From Planctomycetota bacterium (GTDB taxonomy: Bacteria; Planctomycetota; UBA1135), in contig PAHY01000022.1 of assembly GCA_002705055.1 (NCBI GenBank), positions 1 to 64,000 of the forward strand: DNA of 64,000 bases. Direction: 5' to 3'. Shown here one piece after another: positions 15,199 to 23,396 of the stretch (position 1 is its first letter; the number at the start of each line of letters is the position of its first letter). Both the position numbers and the translations under genes were made by a program. The notes beneath the pieces were generated by a model, which worked only from the letters and a program-made list of their open reading frames with translations, was not told the DNA's origin and did no database searches.

Positions 15199-17387
15199 CA
15201 GGCGTCCAGCTTGGCCAGCAGCGCGGCGGTGCGCTGCGGATCGTCGAGCGGCTGCTGCTCCGCCGGATCCTTGAGCAGGTCGTAGAGTTCAGGACTGCGC
15301 TGCGGATCGGTGTGATCGAGCAGCTTGTAGCGCCCGTCGACGATGAAGCGGGTCACGAGGCCCTGCGTCGGCGCGTCCAGCGAAGCGACGTCGTGCTCAT
15401 AGGCCGCGCCAAACACGGGGGCGCGCCCTTCCCTGGCGACCTCGCGCAGATCCACCCCCGGCCAGTTGGCCGGCGGCTCGACCCCGCAGCAGGCCAGGAT
15501 GGTGGCCGGAAGGTCGACGCTGCTCACCGGCGTCGTCGATTGCTGCGGCGCGATCACGCCCGGCCAGGACAGCACGATCGGCGTGCGCACCCCGCCTTCA
15601 TAGGCGGTGCGCTTACTGCGCGGCGCGTAGCCGTTGCCCTGCTCGCGCTGGATCCAGCCGTTGTCGGTGACGAGCACGACCAAGGTGTTGTCGCGCTGGC
15701 CGGTCCGTTCGAGGTGCTCGATCAGCTCGCCGCAGCTCTGATCAAACCAGGCGCACATCGCCCGGTACTTGGCGACCGGCAAGGGAACGCCCTCGGCCTG
15801 GTACTGCGCGAGCAGCTCGGCCGGCGGATTGTGCGGCGTATGCGGCAGGAAGGGGGCGTACCACAGCAGCCAGGGCGTGCCCTCCGCCGCGCAGCGATCG
15901 ATGAACTCGGTCGCGGGCGCGAGACCTTCGCGCCCGATCTTCAGGCCGAGGTCGCCGTGGCGTCCGCCGCGCCTGGGGTCGCCGTGGGTCATGCCTTCGT
16001 CGAAGCCGCCGCGGGTGGCCGCGCCCTCCCACCACTTGCCGGTTTGCATGCTGCGGTAGTCGGCCTCGCGCAGCAGCTCGGGCAGCGTCTCGCAGGCGTC
16101 GATGCGGGCGAGCATCTCCATGCGGTCGGTGCCGCGCGGCGGGTCGTTGCCGGTGATGCCGTGCTGATGCGGGTGCAGCCCGGTCGCGAGCGTCGCCAGG
16201 CTGGGACGGCAGAGCGGCGCGGCCACGTAGCCGTGCGAATAGACCAGCCCGCTCGCCGCGAGCCGGTCCAGGTTCGGGGTCGCGACCGGCGATGAGCCGA
16301 GGAAGCCGTAGTCGGACCAGTGCTGGTCATCGGAAATGATGAACAGCACGTTGGGCTTCTCTGCACGCGGCTGCGGCCACTGCACGCTCGCCATCGCGTG
16401 CCCCAGGCGCTTGCCGACCTCGTAGTAGGTCTCGGCGTTGTGGTTGTAGTGATGCCCCTGACCGGTCGGCGAGACCTCGCGCGGGCGCCACAGGTCGCGC
16501 ACTTCGACGGTCCGCACGTTGTCGGCGAACTCGGGGTACTTGCCGCGCTCCCCGCTGACCGCGAGCTGCGCCTCGGCCACCGTCGCGCCGGCGCCGCGCA
16601 GCTTCCAGCCTTCAAAGGCGATGGTCGCCAGCACAAACTTCGCCTGCGGCGCGTCGAACTCCTGGCGCAGCGTCTTGATGAGGTGCACCAGGTTCTGCTC
16701 GTAGCGGCTGGCGTGCGCGGGGTTCTGATCCTTGTGCCCCTGCCACCAGACGAAGCCGGCGATCTCGATCGGCCGGCCGTCGTAATCGGGAAAGAACTTC
16801 TTCGGGTCGGCCAGCACCGCCTTGGTGTCGCGCACGAAGTCGTCGTACTGCTTGCCGGCGTACCAGTTGACCGGCTTCTTCTCTTCGCCCTCGATCCATG
16901 ACGGGGTGTCATCGCCGTACCCCGCATAGGTGCGGCCCTCGTGGACGAAGCGCTCGCTGTTTGGCGGCAGGATGTCCCAACCCAGGCTGCGGTTGCCCTG
17001 CGAGGCCTTGATCAGCAGCACCGGCTCCTTGTGCAGATCCCCGATCACCTGACCGAAGCCCAGCTCCGGCCCGAAGTGCCGCCCGACCGGCTGCAGCCAA
17101 CCCTGCCGCTGCTGCACCGTGACCTGCACCAGCCAGACGTCGTCGCGCGCCGCCCAGCTGCCGTCTTCGGCGACGAGCTCGGGGCAGCGCTCTTCCTTTT
17201 CGACCAGGTGTTGGAGCGTGCCCTGCTGCTCGACCGGCTCGATGCGCCCGAAGCCGACCATATTGGATTGGCCCATCAGGATGTAGACCGGAAGCGGCGC
17301 TTCATCCTGGGCTTCCTGCGCGGGCGCGGCCGCGGCCAGCGCGGCGCAGGCAAGGAGGAGGAACAGCCTGGGGAGGAGCTGCTGCAT
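15180..17387 (-). CDS. Secreted sialate O-acetylesterase-like + sulfatase fusion
   Basis: A 735-residue exported protein: signal peptide (about 1-23), an SGNH esterase domain of the sialate O-acetylesterase-like (SASA/DUF303) type (about 32-335), then a type I sulfatase domain (about 344-735). The esterase nucleophile is Ser41 in MGQSNMVG, with a histidine-rich GHHYNHNAETYY near 311 and the oxyanion motif WWQGHKD near 214. The sulfatase starts PNVLFIISDDQHW and has the modification site PLCRPSLATLATG (Cys393). The usual CxPSR site has Arg where this has Leu397. Metal-binding DD at 353-354 and TDNG are present. It probably removes acyl and sulfate esters from sulfated polysaccharide. It is the first gene of an operon with the MFS carrier. 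Confidence 0.92.
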   Translation of the reverse strand: MQQLLPRLFLLLACAALAAAAPAQEAQDEAPLPVYILMGQSNMVGFGRIEPVEQQGTLQHLVEKEERCPELVAEDGSWAARDDVWLVQVTVQQRQGWLQPVGRHFGPELGFGQVIGDLHKEPVLLIKASQGNRSLGWDILPPNSERFVHEGRTYAGYGDDTPSWIEGEEKKPVNWYAGKQYDDFVRDTKAVLADPKKFFPDYDGRPIEIAGFVWWQGHKDQNPAHASRYEQNLVHLIKTLRQEFDAPQAKFVLATIAFEGWKLRGAGATVAEAQLAVSGERGKYPEFADNVRTVEVRDLWRPREVSPTGQGHHYNHNAETYYEVGKRLGHAMASVQWPQPRAEKPNVLFIISDDQHWSDYGFLGSSPVATPNLDRLAASGLVYSHGYVAAPLCRPSLATLATGLHPHQHGITGNDPPRGTDRMEMLARIDACETLPELLREADYRSMQTGKWWEGAATRGGFDEGMTHGDPRRGGRHGDLGLKIGREGLAPATEFIDRCAAEGTPWLLWYAPFLPHTPHNPPAELLAQYQAEGVPLPVAKYRAMCAWFDQSCGELIEHLERTGQRDNTLVVLVTDNGWIQREQGNGYAPRSKRTAYEGGVRTPIVLSWPGVIAPQQSTTPVSSVDLPATILACCGVEPPANWPGVDLREVAREGRAPVFGAAYEHDVASLDAPTQGLVTRFIVDGRYKLLDHTDPQRSPELYDLLKDPAEQQPLDDPQRTAALLAKLDAWWAPPK

Positions 17388-17393
17388 GCCGCG

Positions 17394-17399
17394 ATCCTA
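17394..17399 (-). promoter_or_regulatory. TAGGAT box exactly 6 bases before the sulfatase ATG
   Basis: On the minus strand GGTAGGAT is followed by CGCGGC and the ATG at 17387, a leaderless arrangement. It is one of two divergent boxes in the 66-base gap between the sulfatase and ene-reductase genes. Confidence 0.55.
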
Positions 17400-17435
17400 C
17401 CTCCCGGCGTCCCGCGAGGCCTCGCCTCGCGTCCG

Positions 17436-17441
17436 TAGAAT
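17436..17441 (+). promoter_or_regulatory. TAGAAT -10 box for the ene-reductase gene
   Basis: TAGAAT is followed by 12 bases and ATG at 17454 (18 bases to the alternative ATG at 17460). No Shine-Dalgarno sequence is clear. The transcript leader would be only about 5 bases. Confidence 0.5.
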
Positions 17442-17453
17442 GGCCGCGAAGTC

Positions 17454-18659
17454 ATGAGCATGGACAGACGGAGCTTTTGTGGATCGGCCCTCGCGGCGAG
17501 CGTGGCGGCGGCGGCGCTGGCCAAGGAGGGACGGAGCGAGCCGCACCCGCACGAGCGTCCGTCGGGCGAGAGCAAGCTCTTCACCCCGCTCACCCTGCGC
17601 GGCGTCACCCTGCGCAACCGGATCGCGATGTCGCCGATGTGCCAGTACTCGAGCGAGGATGGCTTTGCGACCGACTGGCATCTCGCCCACTACGGCGCGC
17701 GCGCGGTCGGCGGCGCCGGCCTGCTGATCGCCGAGGCCACCGGGGTGACTCCCGAAGGCCGGATCACGCCGAACTGCCTGGGCATCTGGAAGGACGAACA
17801 CATCCCCGGGCTCAAGCGGATGACCGACTTCGTCCGCGCGCACGGCGCGGTGCCCGGGATTCAGCTCGCGCACGCAGGGGTGAAGGCTTCACGCCGTCGC
17901 CCGCTCGACCCGCGCTCCAACTCCTTCGTCGATCTCGAGGATGGCGGCTGGCAGCCGGTCGGCCCCACCTCGACGCGGTACGGGCGCGACGGGCTGGCCC
18001 CGCAGGCGCTGACCGTAGACGAGATCCACGCGATCACCGGCTCCTTTGCGGCTGCCGCCCAGCGCGCGGTCGCCGCGGGCTTCGGCGTGATCGAACTGCA
18101 CTTCGCGCACGGTTATCTCGGCCACAGCTTCCTCTCACCGCTGATGAACACGCGCAGCGATGAGTACGGCGGCTCCTTCGAGAACCGCACGCGCTTTCTG
18201 ATCGAGACGGTCCGCGCGGTGCGTGCGGCCTTGCCCGAAGAGACTCCGCTCCTGGTGCGCGTCTCGGGCACGGATTGGGTCGAGGAAGGCTGGACGATCG
18301 ACGATTCGGTCGCGGCCGCGAAGCGGATGAAAACCGAGGGCGTCGACCTGGTGGACTGCTCCACCGGCGGCGCCACCCGCAACGCGCGGATCCCGGTCGG
18401 CCCGGGCTACCAAGTCCCCTTCGCCGAGCAGATCCGACGCGAAGCCGAGATCCCAACCGGCGCCGTCGGCATGATCACCGAGCCGGCCCAGGCGGAGGCG
18501 ATCCTCGCCGAGGGCCGCGCCGACCTGATCCTGCTGGGCCGCCAGCTGCTACGCGAACCCTACTGGGCCCAGCGCGCCTGGCAGGAACTGCAGCCCGACA
18601 CCCCCGCCCCGATCGCCCGCGAGTACGCCTGGGCGCTGGCGGAAACGCGGCGCCGTTAA
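17454..18659 (+). CDS. Old yellow enzyme family ene-reductase (YqjM type)
   Basis: A 401-residue FMN-dependent NAD(P)H:flavin oxidoreductase. A twin-arginine-like leader (MDRRSFCGSALAASVAAAALA, residues 3-23) suggests Tat export with the flavin bound, which is unusual for this family. The TIM barrel carries YqjM-class marks: the redox-tuning cysteine in MSPMCQYS near 64, IQLAHAGVKAS near 138, the substrate-binding pair in LHFAHGYLGHSFLSP near 203, and RSDEYGGSFENR. Such enzymes reduce activated C=C bonds. The first ATG is at 17454 and a second, three codons in frame later at 17460, is equally possible. It stops 19 bases before the tRNA terminator hairpin. Confidence 0.9.
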   Translation: MSMDRRSFCGSALAASVAAAALAKEGRSEPHPHERPSGESKLFTPLTLRGVTLRNRIAMSPMCQYSSEDGFATDWHLAHYGARAVGGAGLLIAEATGVTPEGRITPNCLGIWKDEHIPGLKRMTDFVRAHGAVPGIQLAHAGVKASRRRPLDPRSNSFVDLEDGGWQPVGPTSTRYGRDGLAPQALTVDEIHAITGSFAAAAQRAVAAGFGVIELHFAHGYLGHSFLSPLMNTRSDEYGGSFENRTRFLIETVRAVRAALPEETPLLVRVSGTDWVEEGWTIDDSVAAAKRMKTEGVDLVDCSTGGATRNARIPVGPGYQVPFAEQIRREAEIPTGAVGMITEPAQAEAILAEGRADLILLGRQLLREPYWAQRAWQELQPDTPAPIAREYAWALAETRRR

Positions 18660-18677
18660 CGCAAGCCCAACAAGAAA

Positions 18678-18708
18678 ACCCTGCCCCAGCAAAACGCCAG
18701 GACAGGGT
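18678..18708 (-). terminator. Rho-independent terminator of tRNA-Met
   Basis: On the minus strand a 13-bp stem (ACCCTGTCCTGGC paired with GCTGGGGCAGGGT, including G-U pairs) encloses the loop GTTTT and is followed by TTTCTTG. It begins 5 bases after the tRNA CCA end. It could also act as a hairpin for the convergent ene-reductase transcript, although that side lacks a T run. Confidence 0.85.
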
Positions 18709-18713
18709 CTGAT

Positions 18714-18790
18714 TGGTAGCGGAGGAGGGACTCGAACCCCCGACACGCGGATTATGATTCCGCTGCTCTAACCAGCTGAGCTACTCCGCC
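18714..18790 (-). tRNA. tRNA-Met (CAT anticodon), elongator-like
   Basis: A full cloverleaf on the minus strand: acceptor GGCGGAG/CTCCGCT (first pair G-U), D arm GCTC..GAGC, anticodon stem GCGGA/TCCGC with loop ATCATAA giving anticodon CAT, a 5-base variable loop, T arm with TTCGAGT, discriminator A and an encoded CCA (18714-18716). The first pair and the D loop resemble elongator tRNA-Met rather than the initiator, which normally has an unpaired 1-72 position. A CAT anticodon could also be modified to read Ile AUA. Confidence 0.95.
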
Positions 18791-18821
18791 GACCGCCCGG
18801 GGACGGGCAGCGCGGGCGAAG

Positions 18822-18827
18822 ATTCTA
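18822..18827 (-). promoter_or_regulatory. TAGAAT -10 box for tRNA-Met
   Basis: On the minus strand GCCGCTAGAAT lies 31 bases before the mature tRNA 5' end, leaving room for a short 5' leader cut by RNase P. Its TAG is also the stop codon of the cupin gene upstream. It shows that the TAnnnT motif also serves a non-coding RNA. Confidence 0.5.
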
Positions 18828-19157
18828 GCGGCTGGTGGGCGGCTCGGCCAGGATTTCGATGCCCCCTTCCGCCCAGGCCAGGAGGAGCGCGCCGTCCTCC
18901 CCGGCCACCGGGTGATGGGCCGTCCCGGGCGCGTTGCGCTGGAAGCTGCCCGCCGCGTAGCTGCCGGCGGCATCGCGGTAGCTGCCGCGGATCACGAAGA
19001 CCTCCTCCACCCCCCGGTGGCGGTGCGGCGGATAGCCCACCCCGGGCTCCATCGCAATCAGCACCCGCGCGCTGCCGTCCACGTGGCTTTCCAGGAAGTG
19101 CAGCCGCACCCCGGGCCAGGCGGTCTCCTTCCAGGGCAAGTGGGTGTAGGCGTCCAT
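18825..19157 (-). CDS. ChrR-like cupin protein
   Basis: A 110-residue single-domain cupin. Metal ligands are visible in PPHRHRGVEEVFVIRG (His, His, Glu) and the later TAHHP. The sequence pattern WPGVRLHFLESH..GSARVLIAMEPG is that of the cupin half of ChrR anti-sigma factors, but the N-terminal sigma-binding zinc domain is absent, so it is a stand-alone cupin with no evident sigma factor nearby. Start at ATG 19157 (MDAYTHLPW). Its 5' end is only 20 bases from the divergent TlpA-like gene. Confidence 0.8.
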   Translation of the reverse strand: MDAYTHLPWKETAWPGVRLHFLESHVDGSARVLIAMEPGVGYPPHRHRGVEEVFVIRGSYRDAAGSYAAGSFQRNAPGTAHHPVAGEDGALLLAWAEGGIEILAEPPTSR

Positions 19158-19165
19158 GCAGCCGG

Positions 19166-19171
19166 TATCCT
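19166..19171 (+). promoter_or_regulatory. TATCCT box exactly 6 bases before the TlpA-like GTG
   Basis: TATCCT is followed by ggcatc and GTG at 19178, a leaderless geometry. The whole divergent intergenic region is only 20 bases, so a longer leader is impossible without running into the cupin gene. Confidence 0.55.
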
Positions 19172-19177
19172 GGCATC

Positions 19178-20203
19178 GTGTTCGGTTTCCGGCCAACCTC
19201 ACTCCTGCGCGGCACGGCGCTGGCCCTCTGCCTGTCCGTGTGCAGCACCCTGGCCAGCGCCCAGGAGAGCTTCCCGCCCCCCCGCCAGGAGGCCGATCCC
19301 TCGGCGGCCGAGGTCGCCGCGCGCGACGCCTGGAAGTCGCTGCAGGCCGAGGTCGATCCGCCGCGTAACCGCACGCGGGCCGCCTTTGAGGCCTATCTCG
19401 GGCGGATGGCTCAAGCGATCGAGGACTTCGCCGCGCAGCACGCCGGGACCGCCGCGTCGTTCGAAGCCCAGCACGAGCTGGCGCTGATGGAGATCCACGC
19501 GCTCCGCAAGGTCGAGAGCGGGATCGCCCGGATGGAGAAGATCCTGACGGACAGCGCCGGCTGGAAGGGCCCGGCCCCGGACGGCCTGCGACTGGACCTG
19601 CCGAACTACGTCTTCGTGCTGGCGCTGGCGCTCGCCGACCTCGAGCGATTCGAGCGCGCCGAGGCCTTGCTGAAGCCGATCGCCGCAGACGAAGTCGGAG
19701 GCCCGCGCACTGAGCAGGCCAAGCGTCTGCTGGAGCGGGTGCAGGCGCGCAAGCGGCTGCAGATCGGGCTGGAGATGCCGGACTTCGTCGGCCCGCGCCA
19801 CAACGGCGGCGGCGAGTGGCGGCTCCGCGACTTCCGCGGCAAGGTCGTGCTGGTGCAGTTTTGGGCGACCTGGTCGCGGCCCTGCGCGCAGGAGATGCCG
19901 CAGATCGCCGCGCTGCAGCAGCAGCTCGGCGGCGAGAACTTCACCGTGCTCGGCGTCTCGCTCGATGACGACCGCCGCGAAGGCCGCGTTCGACTCGACA
20001 GCTATCTCGAGACCATCGGCCTGGACGCCCCGCAGGTCTACGAAGGCAAAGGCTGGGAAGGCGCGATCCCGCAGCAGTTCGCCTTGCGCGCGATTCCGGC
20101 CAACTTCCTGCTCGACGCGCAGGGCGTGATCCGCGGCCGCAACCTGCGCGGCGCGGAGCTGCGCGCCGCGGTCGAAGCACTGCTCCCGGAGCAGGAAGAC
20201 TAG
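19178..20203 (+). CDS. Exported TlpA/ResA-like thioredoxin-fold protein with altered CxxC
   Basis: A 341-residue protein with an N-terminal signal peptide (about 1-28), an all-helical region (about 35-195, TPR-like) and a C-terminal TlpA/AhpC-type thioredoxin fold (about 197-341, starting LEMPDFVGP). The active site reads FWATWSRPCAQEMP near residue 231, so the reactive first cysteine of the usual WCxPC is serine and only the second cysteine remains. The cis-proline motif RAIPANFLLD is intact. The protein is unlikely to run a normal dithiol cycle, though it could act through one cysteine or bind a partner. Starts with GTG. It converges on gltX with a 4-base overlap. Confidence 0.85.
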   Translation: MFGFRPTSLLRGTALALCLSVCSTLASAQESFPPPRQEADPSAAEVAARDAWKSLQAEVDPPRNRTRAAFEAYLGRMAQAIEDFAAQHAGTAASFEAQHELALMEIHALRKVESGIARMEKILTDSAGWKGPAPDGLRLDLPNYVFVLALALADLERFERAEALLKPIAADEVGGPRTEQAKRLLERVQARKRLQIGLEMPDFVGPRHNGGGEWRLRDFRGKVVLVQFWATWSRPCAQEMPQIAALQQQLGGENFTVLGVSLDDDRREGRVRLDSYLETIGLDAPQVYEGKGWEGAIPQQFALRAIPANFLLDAQGVIRGRNLRGAELRAAVEALLPEQED

Positions 20204-21678
20204 GCCAACGGCAAGGCGCGCAGGCGCGCGAGCGCGCGTTCGCGGCCGAGCAGTTCCAGGACGTCGGCCAGTTCGGGGCCGCCGAGGGTGCCGGTGAGGG
20301 CGGCGCGCAGCGGCTTCATGACCTTGCCCATGCCGACGCCCAGCGCTTCGCACTGGGTTTTGGTCCAGGCGCCGAACTCGGCGGGCGGGAAGGCGGCCTC
20401 GGCCTCGAGCGCCGCGGCGATGGCTTCGACGCGCTCGCGCGCGCCGTCCTCGGCCAGCGCCTTCTGCGCCTTGTCGTCATGTTCGGCCGCTTCCGAGAAC
20501 AGGAAGGCCGCCTTCTCCGGCAGCTCGGCCAGCAGCCCCAGGCGCTCCTGCATCGCGGCGACCAGCTTCTCGAGCCAGGCGCGCGAGCCGCACACATCGA
20601 CCCCACCCTCGGGCAGGGTCTCGGGCACCAGATCGGCCTGACGCAGCCAGGGCAGGACCGCGTCGGTCAGCGCCGGGACCTCCATCTGCCGGATGTACTC
20701 GCCGCAGAGGTAGTGCAGCTTGTCGGTGTCGAACAGCGCGCCGCCCTTCGAGATCCGCTTCAGATCGAAAGCCTCGACCAGCTGCGCGCGCGAGAAGACG
20801 GTGGTCTTGTCGTCGATCGAGAAGCCGAGCAGCGCCAGGAAGTTAAACAGCGCGTCGGCCGGATAGCCCTTGTCGATGTAGTCGCCCAGCGCGGTGTCGC
20901 CAGTGCGCTTCGACAGCTTCTTGCCATCGGCGCCCAGGATGAGCGGCACGTGGGCGAAGTCGGGTACGGCGACGCCCAGCGCCTCGGCCAGCAGCACCTG
21001 CTTCGGCGTATTGACGAGGTGCTCCTCGCCGCGGATCACGTGGCTGATTTGCATATGCGCGTCATCGATCGCGCAGCAGAAGTTGTAGGTCGGCATGCCG
21101 TTCGCGCGCACCGCGACCCAATCCTCGACCTCGTCGCTGCGGAAGCTCACCGCGCCGCGGATGTGATCCTGCACGTGCACCTCGCGGCCGAGCGGCACGC
21201 GGAAGCGCAGCACGAAGGACTCGCCGGCGGCCGCGCGCTGCTCGGCTTCCGCGATCGAGAGCTCGCGGCTGGGGTTCTCCCAGCGGCCCGGCCGCTTCTC
21301 TTCGAGGTGCTGCTCGCGCATCGCCTGGGCCTCATCTGGCGTCAGGAAACAGCGGTACAGCCAGCCTTCGTTCAGCCCGCGCTCGATCGCCGCCTGGTAG
21401 TGCGGCATCCGCTCCGATTGGAAGTAAGGGCCAAACTCGCCGCCCGCGTCCGGGCCTTCGTCCCAGTCCAGCCCCAGCCAGCGCATCGAATCCAGGATCG
21501 ACTGCAGCGACTCGGCGGTGTTGCGTTCGGTGTCGGTGTCTTCGACGCGCAGCACGAAGACGCCGCCGTGGCGGCGCGCCAGGGCCCAGTTGAACAGCGC
21601 GGTGCGGGCACCCCCGATGTGGAGCATGCCAGTGGGCGACGGGGCGAATCGAACGCGAACGGGACGGGAATCAGACAT
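20200..21678 (-). CDS. gltX: Glutamyl-tRNA synthetase
   Basis: A 492-residue class I aminoacyl-tRNA synthetase that charges tRNA-Glu (and, in organisms using the transamidation route, tRNA-Gln). Signatures are the HIGH motif in SPTGMLHIGGARTALFNW near the N-terminus and the KMSKS loop as KKLSKRTGD. The length is usual. The frame is open upstream with possible ATGs at 21696 and 21717. The one at 21717 overlaps a TAGAAT box and is ruled out if that box is used; I chose 21678 (MSDSRPVRVRFAPS) because family members start close to VRVRFAPSPTG, but 21696 is nearly as likely. Confidence 0.97.
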   Translation of the reverse strand: MSDSRPVRVRFAPSPTGMLHIGGARTALFNWALARRHGGVFVLRVEDTDTERNTAESLQSILDSMRWLGLDWDEGPDAGGEFGPYFQSERMPHYQAAIERGLNEGWLYRCFLTPDEAQAMREQHLEEKRPGRWENPSRELSIAEAEQRAAAGESFVLRFRVPLGREVHVQDHIRGAVSFRSDEVEDWVAVRANGMPTYNFCCAIDDAHMQISHVIRGEEHLVNTPKQVLLAEALGVAVPDFAHVPLILGADGKKLSKRTGDTALGDYIDKGYPADALFNFLALLGFSIDDKTTVFSRAQLVEAFDLKRISKGGALFDTDKLHYLCGEYIRQMEVPALTDAVLPWLRQADLVPETLPEGGVDVCGSRAWLEKLVAAMQERLGLLAELPEKAAFLFSEAAEHDDKAQKALAEDGARERVEAIAAALEAEAAFPPAEFGAWTKTQCEALGVGMGKVMKPLRAALTGTLGGPELADVLELLGRERALARLRALPLA

Positions 21679-21715
21679 CGCTTCAAGGCGGTCCATCGGC
21701 CCGCCGGAATCGCGC

Positions 21716-21721
21716 ATTCTA
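21716..21721 (-). promoter_or_regulatory. TAGAAT -10 box for gltX
   Basis: On the minus strand GCGGCTAGAATGC lies 19 bases before the ATG at 21696 and 37 before the ATG at 21678. The same 9-base core GCGGCTAGA occurs before trmFO at 23376-23384. Confidence 0.5.
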
Positions 21722-21738
21722 GCCGCGAGCGGCCGCCC

Positions 21739-23352
21739 CTACCGCTCGATCAGCACCGGGTCGAGATCCTCGTCGAAGGAGGCCTCGTAGCCCCAGGTGA
21801 TGCGCCGCGTGGCGCCCGGAGCGAGCTCGAAGCTCCAGCGGTAGATGCCCTGCTGCTCGCGCAGCGCGCGCGCCTGCTCGTCGTCGAGCGGGGCCGGATT
21901 GAGCCGGGTCGGCTTGACGTTGACCCGTTCATCGCGCGAGCGCGGGAAGCGCTCCTCGACCAGGATCTGCACCGCGGCGTTGGCGCTGGGATCGAGCCGA
22001 ATATCGGCCTGGTAACCGCGCACGATGCGCGCCGTCGAGGAAAGAATGCCCGGCTCTCGGCGCTCGTCCAGCACCGTCTGGAAGCGCACCTGCAGGGTGG
22101 GATCCGGCCCCAGGCTGACCGTGGTGCGGTCGCCGCTCTGCATCAGCGGGATCTGGGTCTCGCCCAGCAGATCGCCGCCCAGATAGACCCGGCCACGACC
22201 GGGGATCAGCGGCTTCTCGCCGTTGTAGCGGATGGCGGCCCGCAGCCAGCCCTGGTCGCTGATCGAAGGCACGACGTAGCGCTCGGGGCGGACGTCGAGC
22301 GGCAGGCTGGCAAGCTCAAAGCGCGCGACCTCGGGGCCACTGCGCACGCTGCGGGTGCCCGAGACCGGGAACAGCGCCACGACGCCGCTGGAGGTGCGAT
22401 TGCGCCGGCTGCTGGCGGCGCCGGAGCCGCCCGCCACGCTGGCCGCGTCGACCCCAGCGCCGAAAGCCTCGGCGGCGAGGCCGTCCAGCTCCGGGCTGGA
22501 AGTAAACGGCAGCTGATAGAAACGCCGCGGCAGCTCGGGAGCGGACAGGCCGCGCGAAGGCATTGAGGTCGAGAGCAGCAGCTCAACGCTCTCCCAGTCT
22601 TCGCCGGTGCTCTGCCGCACGCGCGCGACCTGCGACATGGCGACGCCGGTCAGATCAGTCGCGACGCGGATCTCGTAGCTGGGTTCCCAGCTCGCGTTCG
22701 AGACCAGGTAGAGCAGGCGGAACTGCGCCGTGCCGGGCGCGGCGAAGCGCAGCGGCAGCACCAGATTCTGCACGGGGCGAGCCTCGGAGATGCGGGCCGC
22801 CAACTCGCGCTGACGCTGCTCCACGAGTTCATCCTGGACGGCGCGGCGCGCTTCGATCTCGGCGCGCTCGCGGTCGAGCGCCATCGATCGCTCGGCGATC
22901 ATGGCCATGAAGCCATCGAGCCGCTCGGCGTCCTCGGCATAGGCCTGGGCCGAGCCGATCAGCGCCTGGAGTACCTCCTGGCGCGCCTCCAGGCCAGCCA
23001 GCTCGGTCTTGATCGCGCGCGCGGCATCCTGCGCCTCCTGCAGCAGGGTGCGGGCCTCGCGGGTGCGCGGATCCTCGGCGCCGGCCGCGGTGGCGAGCTC
23101 GATCTCGAGGCCCTGGACCTCGACCTCGCCGGACAGCACGCGCACCTGCATCGAGTCGCGTTCGGCCAGCACGGGCAGCGGGCCCACCACGACCTCGAGT
23201 TCGCCGACGCGGTCCGAGGAGACCTCGAAGACCCGCTGGACCAGAGCCTTCTCCGGGAAGACCGTGACCATCTCCAATCGCGAATCGACCGGTTGCGGCG
23301 CGGCCCCCTGAGCAGAGAGCAGCAGCAAGCAGGACCAGAGCGAGCCCGTCAT
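21739..23352 (-). CDS. DUF4139 (mucoidy-inhibitor A-like) secreted protein
   Basis: A 537-residue protein with a signal peptide (about 1-18), an N-terminal DUF4140 beta domain beginning MVTVFPEKALVQRVFEV, a central coiled coil (about 95-190, alternating Glu, Arg, Ala, Gln) and a C-terminal DUF4139 beta-rich domain (from about 205: PGTAQFRLLYLVSNASWEPSYEIRV). This layout is the mucoidy inhibitor MuiA family. Its biochemical role is not known; the name comes from a capsule phenotype in Klebsiella. A short serine/glycine linker near residue 300 divides the C-terminal part. A TACAAT box sits exactly 6 bases before its ATG. Divergent from trmFO. Confidence 0.85.
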   Translation of the reverse strand: MTGSLWSCLLLLSAQGAAPQPVDSRLEMVTVFPEKALVQRVFEVSSDRVGELEVVVGPLPVLAERDSMQVRVLSGEVEVQGLEIELATAAGAEDPRTREARTLLQEAQDAARAIKTELAGLEARQEVLQALIGSAQAYAEDAERLDGFMAMIAERSMALDRERAEIEARRAVQDELVEQRQRELAARISEARPVQNLVLPLRFAAPGTAQFRLLYLVSNASWEPSYEIRVATDLTGVAMSQVARVRQSTGEDWESVELLLSTSMPSRGLSAPELPRRFYQLPFTSSPELDGLAAEAFGAGVDAASVAGGSGAASSRRNRTSSGVVALFPVSGTRSVRSGPEVARFELASLPLDVRPERYVVPSISDQGWLRAAIRYNGEKPLIPGRGRVYLGGDLLGETQIPLMQSGDRTTVSLGPDPTLQVRFQTVLDERREPGILSSTARIVRGYQADIRLDPSANAAVQILVEERFPRSRDERVNVKPTRLNPAPLDDEQARALREQQGIYRWSFELAPGATRRITWGYEASFDEDLDPVLIER

Positions 23353-23358
23353 CTCCGC

Positions 23359-23364
23359 ATTGTA
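23359..23364 (-). promoter_or_regulatory. TACAAT box exactly 6 bases before the DUF4139 ATG
   Basis: On the minus strand GCGTACAAT is followed by GCGGAG and the ATG at 23352. The spacing predicts a leaderless mRNA. The trmFO box on the other strand is 16 bases away. Confidence 0.6.
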
Positions 23365-23380
23365 CGCTTCTGCGGGCGGC

Positions 23381-23386
23381 TAGAAT
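23381..23386 (+). promoter_or_regulatory. TAGAAT -10 box for trmFO
   Basis: GCGGCTAGAATGG is followed by 10 bases and ATG at 23397. The earlier in-frame ATG at 23385 lies inside the box, so 23397 is the likely start. A weak TTGTAC lies 15 bases upstream, the closest thing to a -35 element I found. Confidence 0.5.
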
Positions 23387-23396
23387 GGCCGGTTCG

